Source: Chrysophaeum taylorii (taxonomy: Eukaryota; Sar; Pelagophyceae; Pelagomonadales; Pelagomonadaceae). Taken from it: a stretch of 64,000 nucleotides of DNA. The stretch is taken from positions 124,001 to 188,000 of the forward strand of contig JAQMWT010000480.1 of NCBI GenBank assembly GCA_029834535.1, written 5' to 3'. The position numbers and the translations under genes were made by a program. The notes below the pieces were generated by a model. The model made no database searches. It was not told the DNA's origin and saw only the letters and a program-made list of their open reading frames with translations. Shown in pieces: positions 21,401 to 32,461 of this stretch. Every line of letters starts with the position of its first letter. The first letter of the stretch is position 1.

Positions 21401-24400
21401 AATGCGCAATCAAGTTCTCGCCGCCTCGCAGCAAGTCTATAGCATCTCTGCACGCATCTAGCAGCCATCTCATCCTCGAACGAAAAGGCAGGACGCTCCC
21501 ACGTCGTGCAACCCGAGAACTCATGTGCATAGTACGTCGCACCCATGGATTGATCGTCCCTTACTTCGCGCCAGCCGTAGCGCAGTTCAACGCGCGTATA
21601 TTCAATCTTAACTGACACGACGACGCGCGGCTGCATCAGTTCGCGTATTTTCTTGGCGCAGATTGCCATCTCTGCCATAGCAAGCGCGTGTGGATCATGG
21701 GGCATCTCGTGTTCTGAGAGCTCTCGATGTTGACGCATGACTTCTTCCCCGCGTGAAACGGCGCGTGCAGCGCGGAATCTCTCGCGGAGGACCTTGAGTT
21801 CCGCCTGGCTTGATGCGAGGTCCCGCCGTCGCCTTTCGTCCCGCGCACGCTGTCGAGCGCGATCTCTGCTCTCGCGCGCACGCGCCCGATCATGTTGTGC
21901 TTCGACTTCGAGCAGCGACTCGAGGTCCACCACCCGTAGTTTTGCACGAGGCACGCAGGCATCTACATCACCATCGTCGTAGCGAACCTTGAAGAAGGAC
22001 CAGTTCGCTTCGACCACGTTCGCCTCGTAGTACGCGTCGCCATCACGGTACCTTGCCTCGACGCGTGTGCCCACCGAAATACGAGGCACCTTGATCCTGG
22101 TGCGCGGAACGTTTGCGTCGACGTCTCCGTCGTCGAAGACCACGCCGAAAGCATCGTGTCGCCGATCGTCGAAGATCGTTCCGGCGTACCAATGGTCGAG
22201 TTCACCGAAGCGCGCGAGAACGTGGAGGCCGCGCTCTAGTCTGTCAAATCCAACGGGCTCAAAAAGCGAAGGTTCGTCGAAATTGTAAGCACTTTGCTTT
22301 GGCTCATCGTTTTTCTCTTTGAGCAATAGGTCGGGTTGTTGCATTCCAAGAGCGAAGCGTACGGTAACGAACCGCGAACGTTCTTGCTGTCTGCGCTCCC
22401 ACTCTTGGCGATCACGCTCTTCGCGGACTCGCCGCATGTCATCCCTACGCTTCTTATCAGCCCACCTCAGAGCAACGCGGCAGCGGAATGCGCATTGGAT
22501 AACTAGGCTCGCCTTGTCATCTTCGACGTCGTACAGAGGAGGCACGCGCCGCCGCTCGCGCTCTTTCGCTTCCCACGTGTTATCGTCCACGTCTTCATGC
22601 GGTTCCATGATGACGCGCGGTACGCCAGGATCTCGAGCCTCGTCATCATCTCGAAACTTCGGGTATGTCTCGACACCGTTTCGGTGGACTGGTCTAGGCA
22701 TACGAGGCCGCAGTCGTTCGAAGATTGGCACAAGCAAGGCACGATCAAGAGTATCGTCTTTGGGCTCGCGCAAGGCAGCCTGGACTTGGCCCTTCCGTAT
22801 TTCCGAACAAAACCAACCATATCGCAAGATTGTCGACAGGCGGCGCGTGATTTGAGCTTGCTCTTTGGTCTCGATACTGGCTAGCTCTTCGGCGTGTTTG
22901 TGCTCTGCGTAGACCTTCATGTCTGCTTCCCATGCTGCCCAAACCGCCGCGCCACTTCTCTCCTGCAGGTATGCAGAATTGGCTTTTGAAACCACGTGCA
23001 TGTGCTGCGTGGCAGACTTGACCCGTCGAGACAACCGCCGTTTCACAGCAGCACTGACGCGCTTTGCAGCTACAGCATACGCTTCGATGAGACTTAGTGC
23101 CCGTGCGAAGACAGTGTTTGCGACTGCGAGAGCAAAAGAGCCTTCGGACCGCTCAATGCCCGGGATAATGGTTAATATCTTTTCGAGGTTTATATGTTCA
23201 AAGAAACTCAAAGGATACTCACTCTTGAGCTGGGCGACGTAGCCAGGGACGTCAGCGTTCGTCTCGTTTATTTTCGTGTCCAACTTCTTGCTACTCTTGC
23301 ATTCGCCTCGCGCTATTAGCCTTCTCTGTGTATTTGTTCTCCGCACAGTTTGTCGCCAGCTTTCGCTATCGCCTCTGAGTGACATCGTAGTCGCATCTTC
23401 TGAAAATTGCTTGGTTGTCGGCGATGCCGCGGATCCGTCGGAAAGCGAAGAGGCATCGCTCTGCACTACCTCTTTGGTGGTAGAGCTCCCGCTACTTCGA
23501 GTACGTGTAGCACTTCGAGCCCGTATTTTTAAAATGCTAACACTGCCGAGACCGAGGCTTGATATGGAATCGCAATCAGACTGCGAGCCACCTAGCTCGC
23601 AATCGCATCTTCGCTTGTTCGCATCCCTAGAACGCGCATTCGCGACGTTGATGGCTGCGTCGCCAGCCGCGAGCGCCCTGACAATAGCGCCACCGAGTTT
23701 GCTGTGCTGCTCAAAATCAGGATCGCGCGACTCGAGAAAAAGGCGGAGGCGTTCCAGCGCGTCGCGACGAATATTGAAGGCATGCTTTACGCGTGCCGTG
23801 TCATGATCGATCTCGGCCTGATTTGGCACCCAAGGCGCCTTAACGAGTTCTTTTGAGCGCAGTGCGCGCAGCGCTTTCTCAGCATCCAGAAAGCGAGAAC
23901 AGAATTGCTGCATCATCGCGCGAGATAGATCTCGCGGAGCATCTCCATTGGCGTAGAGGTTTTCATCACTGAAGGCCGTAACCAGCTTCCGGCATGGGAA
24001 CGGCAGTTTTTCAAACTTAACAAGACTCCCGATATCTTTCGGGGACGGCAGGGCATCGACCTGGCGCTGAGAGAGGCCGGCGAATTTGAGTGCACAGACG
24101 AGCAGCGCCGCATCTCGTCGGCCGTTAGCGTCGGATAATGCGGTGCACTCTTCCAGAAGCTTGTGTTCAATGGCCAGTGACGCTGTGTTATTTTCGCCTT
24201 CAACTTGGCACCGTGTGATGATGATTGCGCGAGCAAGCGCAGAGATCTTCTCGAGCGAAATGTCAGCCGAAGACGTGCTTCCAGAGTGCGGCTGTTGGCG
24301 CGGTTTCTTGTGCGAGGCGAGTGCCTGGAGAGTTTTACGTCCGATGGGTGCCGCGTCAACATACCCGGCGCGGCGGCATGCGGCGTGAGGTCCGACCCCA

Positions 24401-27400
24401 ATCCATCCGTCGTCGATGTCGTACCATAGCCAAGGATTTTGCGTCGCACTCGGAATGTTGCTGCATTTTCTTAGCTCTGTGAGCACTTCTTCAAAGCACT
24501 CGCAGGCCTTGAATCGGCTTTTCATTTTTCGGCGAGCAAAATTCAACGCTCGAAGAGCGGCCATGTAACGACTTCGTCGACGCGCGGCGCGCTGCAGAGT
24601 CAACGCTGCGATCGATATGGAGCGGGCATATCTCCCTGCGAGCCGCATGACGAACCGCGTAAGCTGACCGCGCACGCTAGCCTGGATCCGGGTTGCGTGT
24701 GCGTGCAACTTGCGACGGTAAGTATTGAGCTGCACGAAAAGTGCATCGCGAATAGGCCTGCTCACCAACTTGTGTACAAAGCTCGTTCTTTTTTCGGCAC
24801 GTTTACGCCGCACTCTCAAATGGGCGAGCTTCATCCTGCATTGCATCAGAATGGCCAGGATGGCAAGTTCACGTCGCATCCAATTGCGTGTGAGCTGTCC
24901 GTGGATGATGGCCTGGATCGTCGCGGCGGCAGTATTGCGAATCCTCCGGTCCTCTTCTTCCTCGGCTTTCTCGGTCGCCACCAGGGCGCGCTCGAGGTGG
25001 CGTAAGAAACGACCCCGCTTAGCGCGCCACCAAAAAAAGGCGATTCGTCGTGAGCAAGTGTGCCGTAGCTTCATCCGCATTCGGACAAAATTCTGCAGCT
25101 TGCGGCGTGCCCACCTGCTTTTTCGCATCCCCAAAACTTCGCTAATCGACTGGAATCGCCGCCAACACGAGGCGATTCTAAGAGCAGCGCCACGTCGCAC
25201 GCGTTTCAGATGTTTCGCGTAGTAAATTGAGATGCGTTTCGCTGCCATCTTGCGAATGCACACTTGAACGCTTTCTGCATACCGTTGATCTTCTTCATCA
25301 GAGACGCGCAAACACGACAGCAGGAGGAAGGTCGAGAAATGGTTCTTCTTCTTATACCACGCGAATTGCAGCCTCAATCCAGCCCAGTGTTCGCGTGTCA
25401 TCTCGGCATTAATCGAGGAAACGCGGCGTCTCCCAACGAGTCCGCGCCAGCACTGCTGAATGAGCCGGGGCGCCGACATGCGTCTCTCCACGGCGCGCCT
25501 TTGTGCACAGAGCTTATCATACGCTCGCATCCTGCCTTTGTGGCCGCGCACGATTCGCTGAGCTACACATGTGGCCATGTAAATGCGCAAATATGGATGT
25601 CGGACGATGAACATGAGGATTGAGGCTTGCATCAAGATGGCGCAGTCGCGCATCCGCAGGTACTTGCGTCGCACGGGCCACATTCGAAAGATGGAAACAA
25701 ACTTAATCGCGGTCCGTCGCGCATGCATGTAGTGGCCGCGGGCCGCATTGCGTCGTTGTCGTGTTTGGATCGTAATCGCCATAGCCCACAAGCCACGTCT
25801 TTCGAGGCGCACGCGCGCGTCGATAGAGAATCGGACATCCCTTTTCTCGGCCAAGGCCACGTCGGCGTATGCTCCGTCAATAGCCTTGGCATCGTGACGC
25901 GCGACGAAGAGCCGGTGCGCACAGAGTTGACGGTAGGCTGTTTGTATCCTGAGCGTCGCTCCCGCACGCTCAACAAAAATTAACCATCCGACACGCGAGA
26001 CAAGTCGCGCGAATGCGCGAGTAATGCTGCGGCGCCGGCGGGTGGAGAGGAAAGCTGACAGCTTTGCTACAGCAGCCTTCTGTCGATAGCCCGCCCAGGT
26101 TACCAGACGCCGATCTTCCCAAACACCAATCCGCCACAAGCCGAGCGCGACGGAAAGCTGCGCCTTCTCGAACTCTTCGATCCATCGGCCGAAAATGAGC
26201 CGGAGACGCTTACGCACAGAGATCGCGACGAGGAGCCTGTTTTCTTCGTCGGATGGACCACCGCGATTCAAAAAGGTTGCAAAACGAGCAAACATGCGCA
26301 GTGGAAGTGCTGACACGTTCGCTTTGATAAGCTCGTGATTCTCAGAAAGAAGAGAGTTCGCGAGCTTCTCTTCAGCAAGCTGCGCCATGTTGGTCGCTTG
26401 TGCGACGCGCGTCATGGGTATGTCCTGAGGCACGTTGCATGGAATAATTTGATCCACAGTCCGTCCCTGAAGTATGGAGTGCTTGCGTGCGTCGCGCCAC
26501 GCGATCTTCGCGTCGCGCGCAGCCTGCTGTAATTGCATCGTCACTTCCTTTTGCTCGGCACGAGCCTCCAAGATATTGGCAGCCGACACCCGAGTGCTGA
26601 CTCTTTTCGTGGCACAGTCTCCACAATTCCCGAGCGTATCGCTAGAACCCTCACCAAACCGCTCTTGTACCTCTATGGCATCGTCCACACGTTTGCGCAC
26701 CGCGTCGAAGCCGCCGTGCAGCTCAACGGCGGATGGCAGCGAGCTGACTGTGCCCGATCGTAGCGCGTGGTCATCGACCGCCATACTCTGGGCTGGTGAG
26801 AAATTGGTGATTGGAGTGCGCCGCGCTTCTCGCGCATCGTATGAATCAAAGCTGCAACGAACTTCAAGCCTACGAAAGATTCGCAATGGTATGTCTGTCT
26901 TGGAACGACGACATCTACTCACGAATTAAGCGGATTCGATATCACGTTTCTGCGCCCCGTCGAGCTGGATGAGCAAGACGTCGTGCCCCTCGAGTCGCTT
27001 TTTTTGGGCTGGCGAGCACCCACGCGGGGTGACCACGATACTGCGCGCCGGACGTCGTCGGGCGACACTGGGGAAAGAGGCGACGCTTGGTTCAGCGCCG
27101 CAGGGCCCGTTAGTACAGCGAGCGGTGCATCCACAGTAATACAAGTTTCAGGATAAGCTTCGCCTCTCGGAAGAGATAGATCGGGCGGTTCCACGGGAGC
27201 TTGAACGTCGTCACGTGTTTTTTCTCGCGCAAATTCCTGGTTGCCCTCCGACGCGTTCACAGCGCCCCGTACCGTAATTGTCGGCGAGTGTGGGGAGCGC
27301 GGGATTGCCGGCAATATCTCTTTGCCTCCAGTGAGCGATGCATCTTGAAACATCGAGAGAATCTGCCTGGTTCGAGGATGCTTCGGATCAAGAGCGGCCA

Positions 27401-28601
27401 TTCCGGCATATGCCGAGAATGCCGTGATGTTACCTGCGAAGATCGTTGCACGTACAACGAAGAAGAAAACCTCACAATGTTCTTGTAACACAGCGGTAGG
27501 TGTAACTTGCCGCTGAGCCCGCTCTAACGAGTTCTTCGCGCGCGGTGTGAGCCCCAAGTTGGACCCATGATGGGGTGCGAGAAGAGGACGCTCGTTGGGC
27601 ACGAGAAGCTGACCGATTTGATACCCCAGCTGCGCGTTCGCCAGACTTCGAGACTTCCCCGATAAGTCCGGCAAAGAACGGCTGTCGTTGAGGTACATGA
27701 CGGCTGGTCGATGATCTTCGATCCTTTCCAGCGGTGTCCGGTATCCGCCGTCCACTTTTCGCAGGTACCCACGGTGATGCCCCGGTCGTGCCGCAGTTCT
27801 CGCGTGATCGTACAGCCGCGTGGTTGTCGTCGGTGACGTTGGGTACCTTTCGAGCGACGCAATGTAGTTGCGTGCCTCGCTGGAGTTTACTTCCGCTTGG
27901 TATTGTATTGGCGATGAGAGCGCGGCCTTGACGTGAGCGTCGACGCCGACATCGGGCGCGGACGCCGAGTTGACGAGAGAGAGGTAGCGGAAATCTCCGG
28001 CAGCGGCCGCCGTCATGTTTGTGAGAGGCATCTTCGAACAAGAAGATTTCGTGGTGATGCCCGCTGGCTTCCGGTTGTTTGCGTTGGGTTTGGGGGCCTC
28101 GGTGGCACGGCGCGCTTCGCGCGATATGGTCTGGCGCATGATGTTTGCACTCGCGGCGACCGACTCCGGAACTCTGTTCATATCTTGCAGCGGCGGCGAG
28201 TTTTCTGGACGGGTGTCAGTTGCCGAGAGGAAGGCAATCAGCATGGCAAGCACGGCGGCGCAGTTCTGCCTCATCTTCTTTGCGTCGGAGACCGTGAGGT
28301 CGACGCCGTCGGGGATCGCGTTCGTCTTTTTATTGGGAATGGTCCGAGCCCACAGTTGCCAAAGGCGCTGCTGTCGAGACGCGTAACCGACAAGTTCGAG
28401 GAGTGCGTCTTGGATCGGAGTGGTGGATTCCAGCGCATCGAGTGCCGACTTGACGCGGCCAGAGGGATCCGGCTCTTGTTGCAGTTCCTCGAGATGGCGG
28501 CCCAAGGACGTTGCGGCCAAGGCGCGCTCGTATGGCGGGCCGTCGCTGGCGATCGCGGCGGCCAGGGGTTCGATTCCCTCCAGCCGCCGCGACGTCGTCA
28601 T
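18460..28601 (-). CDS. Giant IQ / Tudor-like / WW / B-box protein
   Basis: Two exons (28601-26923 and 26869-18460) joined by a 53-nt GT-AG intron give 3362 residues. The second frame opens on a GTG inside the intron, so it has no start of its own. Residues 1-560 are Ser/Pro/Arg-rich and unrecognised. Residues about 770-1370 carry many IQ-like calmodulin-binding helices (for example AATIQAIIHGQLTRNWMRR). Two adjacent Tudor-like repeats with VFDDGDVDANVPR and RYDDGDVDACVPR lie near 2105-2205. WW-like domains lie near 2320-2350 (TYYAHEFSGCTTWERP) and 2820-2850 (FYFLHVSTAEVSWEEP). The C-terminal 450 residues hold at least four Cys/His clusters of B-box type (CSLCEAAVATLFCETCG, CECCDHREATDDCTLCG). 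This suggests a calmodulin-regulated scaffold, perhaps ciliary or cytoskeletal. The gene at 32462-35377 has a related layout. Confidence 0.82.
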
Positions 28602-28770
28602 CTGCAGCCTTTTTTCGATCGGCAGGCGTTAAAAGGGTAAGGTTTTTGTCGACGACAGCTTAGGGGGGGGGGGTTATTAGAAGATGTACCCGAAAGGCGG
28701 GTCGTGTTCGGGGGTGGGGGGGGGGTTAAGACCAAGGAGTATTGATTATTACCCCTTGTAAAGACGTGAG
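28602..28770. other. Short 5' flank of the giant gene with G-runs
   Basis: This is the region upstream of the giant gene. It contains runs of G (28663-28673 and 28715-28725) and no open frame of note. Confidence 0.35.
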
Positions 28771-28805
28771 GGCTGCCTGCCTGCCTGCCTGCGCTGCCTG
28801 CCTGA
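28771..28805. repeat. (GCCT)n microsatellite
   Basis: Tandem gcct units with one interruption lie directly next to the tail of a dispersed-repeat copy. Confidence 0.8.
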
Positions 28806-28860
28806 GAGGCGGGGCCTAGTCGGGGCCAACGCCGAGCCGCAGGCGAAGAGAAGATGGCCG
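28806..28860 (-). repeat. Dispersed repeat, tail-only copy 4
   Basis: On the minus strand this repeats only the last 50 or so bases of the family seen at 9003, 12308 and 54800: cctacgggcgg, a cttctcttcgcc block, gcggctcgg and the closing gactagg. Retention of the 3' end alone fits 5' truncation. Confidence 0.5.
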
Positions 28861-28886
28861 CCCGTAGGTTTTACGCGTAAGGTTGA

Positions 28887-30039
28887 TCATAGGCGACTCG
28901 AGTTTCCAATAAGAACGACGACTTTGCCCGTGGAGGTGCCGGACTGGAGGAATCGGAGGGCGTCGGGGAGTTCGTCGAAGGAAAAGGTGCGGCCGACGTG
29001 GGGCCTGGTGGGTCCGAAGAGGGAGGTCCGCGCCGCGATGTCGTCGAGGGCCTTGGAGAGAAGGTCGGTGCGGTGGGTGAGCCAGATTAAGTTGAAGCCG
29101 AAGACGGCGCGATTGGTCGAGGTGAGTTCGCCAGGGTCGAGGCGCGGCCTTTTGAGGTATGCGAGCGCGAGATTGGGCCATTTGAGGGGGCCGTCGGTCG
29201 CGGAGCCATAGGCTGACGTCGCGCCAAAGTGGACGAGGCGGCCCATCGGGTTGAGGAGGTCGAGGGCAGCTTGGAACCAGGGTCCGCCGAGGGAGTCGAG
29301 AACAACGTCGAAGGGACCGCCGAGGGCGTCGAGGTATGCCTTGGTCGGTCGGCCGGAGGGTCTGACGACGACGGCAAAAGGCGCGCGCGCCGCCGCGACG
29401 TCGCGCTTGGCCTCGGAGCCGACAACCGCGACCGCCTCGCAGCCGAGATCCGCGCAGATCGTGAGAGCGGAAAGGCCGACCTGCGCGGGGCTGAGAGGGA
29501 GGAGGCGCGGGACGCACGCCACCAGCCGCCGAATGCACGAGGACGCGGCTGCCCGGCTTGGCGTCGCCGAGCGATACGAGGCCGTGCCAGGCCGTCAGGC
29601 CCTGAACCAGGACGCTCGCGGCCTCGGCGTCGGTCCAGCCGTCCGGACAGGCGCGCACGTAGGTCGCGCGTTGCACGATGCGATCGACAAAGGCGCCGAA
29701 GCGCGTGAAACCCATGACGCGGTCGCCGGGCGTGAAGCCCGACGCCGCGCCCGCCATCTCGACGACGCCCGAGAACTCGAGCCCCGGTACGAACCACCCC
29801 TCTACCTCGTTCGCGGCGGCGTAGAGCCCCAGGACCGAGAATATGTCGGCGTAGTTGAGGCCGATCGCCTTGACCGAGACTAACACCTCCTCATCCCGCA
29901 GCGGCTCGGGCCGCCACGCTACCTCTGCGAGCTCGAGAGATCCAATAGATCCGAGCCGCCGGCTCTGCCACACGCGCCGTGTGCTGGGCGACAAGGCCGC
30001 GGTCGAGCAGACGAAGAGCATCCTAACCTTCATTCTCAT
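28887..30039 (-). CDS. Zinc-free MDR oxidoreductase (quinone oxidoreductase / VAT1-like)
   Basis: Two exons (30039-29518 and 29480-28887) with a 37-nt intron give 371 residues. The intron falls exactly inside the nucleotide-binding loop AAGG|VG (residues 171-176). The N-terminal GroES-like domain shows LNYADIF (61-67), PGLEFSG (85-91) and PGDRVMGF (104-111). The catalytic and structural zinc ligands of true alcohol dehydrogenases are absent, which places it with quinone oxidoreductases, VAT1 and RTN4IP1. These use NADPH to reduce quinones or enones. The C-terminal domain has FDVVLDSLGG and NPMGRLVHFGA, typical of VAT1-like members. The first 25 residues could be an organelle presequence. The gene is divergent from the COP9 gene across a repeat-bearing promoter region. 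Confidence 0.85.
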
Positions 30040-30043
30040 TCCT

Positions 30044-30400
30044 TCGACACTCTCTCACCCCAATCTAAGCTGCTTTAAACAACTCCCGCTCCGCCCTTTA
30101 ACCTTTGAGTTTACTCCTAAACCCTCATCCTCACGTCAGGGAGCGCCAAGGCGCTTACAGAAACGCCAACGAGCCCTACGTCTCTCGGCCGCCGAGTCCC
30201 TGGCGGCGCCCGGACGGTTAGGCTAGCGCTTGGCCGTCGTCCCCTATAAATTGGCTTGCGTCAACGTCCTTCCTTCCATTCACCCCCAGCTCTCCTTTCC
30301 GCTCGACGCTGCTCTCACCCCCGCCAATCTAACAAGTTGCTGCTTTAATCAACAGCCCGCGCTCCGCCCTTTAACCTTTGAGTTTACTTCTAAACCCTCA
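30044..30400 (+). repeat. Promoter-side repeat, two further units
   Basis: A partial unit (30044-30130) and a fuller one (30140-30400) match the three units at 17631-18330. They share ggcgcccggacggttaggc, the TATA-like cccctataaattgg, the ccgccaatctaa block and the acctttgagtttact core. The rest of the interval to 30488 has no gene. The block fills the space between two divergent genes, so it may carry promoter activity for COP9 subunit 8 on the plus strand. Confidence 0.7.
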
Positions 30401-30488
30401 TTCTCCCTGAACGAATCCTCGTCGCATCCTAAACCCCTCCAGGTTACTTACTACCATCCCTGAACCCTCGTCGTCATCAAGTCGAAGG

Positions 30489-31046
30489 ATGTCGGCCGCC
30501 GAGCTGCTCAAGCAGGCCGAGGAGCGCGAGATCGCCCTGTGCGACTCGGAGGACTACGGGGAAATGGTCCGAAATGCGACGGAGCAGATGTTGCTGTACT
30601 TTTTCGAGAACCGCCTCGAAGACGCGAGATTTTTGTGGCGGCGCAGCAATCCCGCAATCAAGACCGACACCTCGCTCGCGGCGGCCTGGGGGGTCGGTCA
30701 GTGCCTCTGGCAACGCAACAACGTCCCCGAGGCCCTGCGCCGCCTCGCGCACACGGCGTGGGGCCCTTCAATCGCGCCCCTCGCTGCCATGGTCCTCGAC
30801 CACATACGCCAGAGAGAACTAGCGGCCATTGGCCTCGTCTTTTCCGCCATTCCTCTCGCGCAAGTTGCTAAGGCCCTCGACCTCTCCGACCAGCACGCCC
30901 TCGACGCCTGCCGCCAGGTCGGCTGGGCCTACGACGCGACCACCACCAACATCCATCCGACGCCCCTCGCGCAGGCCGACACTTCCCTCGACGGCCTCGA
31001 CCAGCTCCAGCACCTTACGGCCATCGTTACCCAGCTTACGACGTAG
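30489..31046 (+). CDS. CSN8: COP9 signalosome subunit 8
   Basis: This is a single exon of 185 residues, close to the family's roughly 200. The sequence follows the CSN8/PSMD8/eIF3K (PCI-related) pattern throughout: YFFENRLEDARFLWRRSNPAIK (as two short blocks, 38-47 and 48-59), AAAWGVGQCLWQRN (65-78), a helical repeat region, and VFSAIPLAQVAKALDL followed by GWAYD near the end, corresponding to the winged-helix part. CSN8 is a small subunit of the COP9 signalosome, which removes NEDD8 from cullin ubiquitin ligases in nucleus and cytosol. The start is the first ATG after the repeat-derived 5' region. The eIF3K and 26S lid relatives are the main alternatives, but the N-terminus fits CSN8 better. 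Confidence 0.8.
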   Translation: MSAAELLKQAEEREIALCDSEDYGEMVRNATEQMLLYFFENRLEDARFLWRRSNPAIKTDTSLAAAWGVGQCLWQRNNVPEALRRLAHTAWGPSIAPLAAMVLDHIRQRELAAIGLVFSAIPLAQVAKALDLSDQHALDACRQVGWAYDATTTNIHPTPLAQADTSLDGLDQLQHLTAIVTQLTT

Positions 31047-31144
31047 AGGCAGGCGGTTGTTTTGTGCAGGGAGTGCCGGGGTTTTTGACCACACACTTTT
31101 TTTTTGTATGTACAAGCTATTTACATCGTCATATTCATAAACGA

Positions 31145-32356
31145 ATGACGATGATCATGATTCTTCTTCTGGTTGCTTGGACGGAGGCGTTCGTCGCGGC
31201 GCCGGGTCGTCCTCCAGGTCGTCCCCGATGGTTTTTGGCGACCGCGGAAGAGGAGGTCGCGGCCATCTTATCGGCGGGCGAGGCGGGCGAAGACGTGACG
31301 GAGCTCGTGCGCGGTGTGTCGCAGCGCGGGTTGGCGGCGGCGCGCGAGGTGGCGGAGACGCGGGCGGCGGTCGAGTCGCTACGGGGTGAGCGCGAGGCGT
31401 TTCTCGCCGAGCGCGAGGCCGAGGTCGCCGCGCTCGAGGCGGCGACGGCGTCGACGGAGACGTCGCGGTCGCGCGTCGCGGCGCTCGCAGTCGAGGTTGA
31501 GGCGGCCGAACGACGGCTCGCGGCGGCCGAGGCGGCGCGGAGAGCCGCCGTCGTCGAGGCCAAGGCGGCCGAGCAGCTCGCGCTGAACGCGAGCGCGGAC
31601 CTCGGCGACGTCCGCGGCGAGCTCGAGTCGACGTCCGCGTCCTTGGCGGACGCCGAGTCGAGGGCGGAGGCAGCGCGGCGCGATGGCGATGCGGCGGCCG
31701 ACGCCCTCGCCGAACGTCGCCGCGCCAACGCGGACCTTCAGGTACTCGTGCAGTCGCGCGAGCGCGCGGCGCGGGACGTCGCGGCGGCGTTGGAGGCGTC
31801 GCTCGAAGATCTGCGCGAGGCGGCCGGCGTCGCCGTCGAACGCGCCGAGACGGCGCGCGCCTCGATGGCCGGGCTCACCACGCTCCTGTGGGCCTCCGGA
31901 TCGAACGCGGCCCTCGAGACCAAGGTGGCGGACCTGCGGCGGCGCGCCGACCGCGCGCGCCGCGATGCCGACGACGCGACCGAGCTCGCGAACGAGAGAT
32001 CCCGAGAGCGGCGGCTCGAGGCCCAGCGCGCCGACCAGGCCCGCGTCGCCGCCGACGCCGCGCTGCGCGACTCCCGGGCTGACCTCGCCGCCGCCAGGCA
32101 GGAGAGAGAGCAAGCTGCCGCCAAAATCACCAACCTCGAGGCCGACCTCGACGACGACGCCGCCCTCGCGCGCCGCCTTCGCGCCCGCCTCGCGGCGCGC
32201 CTCGCGGGCGTCTTCCTCGCCATCCCGCGACGAACAAAAATCGTCTCGGTCGCCCTCGTCAACAAGATTCTGAACCTCTTCAAGAGGCTCCTTCTCCCGC
32301 CGCGTAGCGGCCGCGACGCTACCCTCGCGCCCGCCAACGCCACCAACACCAACTAG
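31145..32356 (+). CDS. Plastid-targeted coiled-coil protein
   Basis: The ATG at 31145 gives 403 residues in one exon. It opens with a short signal peptide (MIMILLLVAWTEA) followed directly by FVAAPGRPPGRP. A signal peptide cleaved before Phe, with a basic, Pro-rich stretch after it, is the presequence of proteins imported into stramenopile secondary plastids. Residues about 45-370 are one long Ala/Glu/Arg coiled coil. Near the C-terminus, VFLAIPRRTKIVSVALVNKI is mildly hydrophobic and may associate with a membrane. No enzymatic domain is visible. The codon third positions are extremely GC-rich, which makes the antisense strand open as well. The targeting inference is good; the function is unknown. 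Confidence 0.65.
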   Translation: MTMIMILLLVAWTEAFVAAPGRPPGRPRWFLATAEEEVAAILSAGEAGEDVTELVRGVSQRGLAAAREVAETRAAVESLRGEREAFLAEREAEVAALEAATASTETSRSRVAALAVEVEAAERRLAAAEAARRAAVVEAKAAEQLALNASADLGDVRGELESTSASLADAESRAEAARRDGDAAADALAERRRANADLQVLVQSRERAARDVAAALEASLEDLREAAGVAVERAETARASMAGLTTLLWASGSNAALETKVADLRRRADRARRDADDATELANERSRERRLEAQRADQARVAADAALRDSRADLAAARQEREQAAAKITNLEADLDDDAALARRLRARLAARLAGVFLAIPRRTKIVSVALVNKILNLFKRLLLPPRSGRDATLAPANATNTN

Positions 32357-32461
32357 CGGAGGCATCATTATCATATCATCATCATCGGAGTAAAAAACAA
32401 CAAAGCGGCGGCGGGGGGCTGTATTGTTTTTGATACGACGCGAGCACTAGCGACATCTTCA

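Noticed and set aside
26870-26922. Separate start for the 8.4-kb frame at 26922
   Set aside because: The apparent first codon is GTG and is the donor of a GT-AG intron; splicing joins the frame to the 560-codon upstream frame in phase.
28560-28585. tRNA-like T-loop ggttcgattcc
   Set aside because: It lies antisense in the first exon of the giant gene, with no acceptor stem, A box or anticodon arm at the right spacing.
31379-32374. 331-codon minus-strand frame
   Set aside because: It is antisense of the Ala/Glu/Arg coiled-coil gene and its translation is low-complexity.
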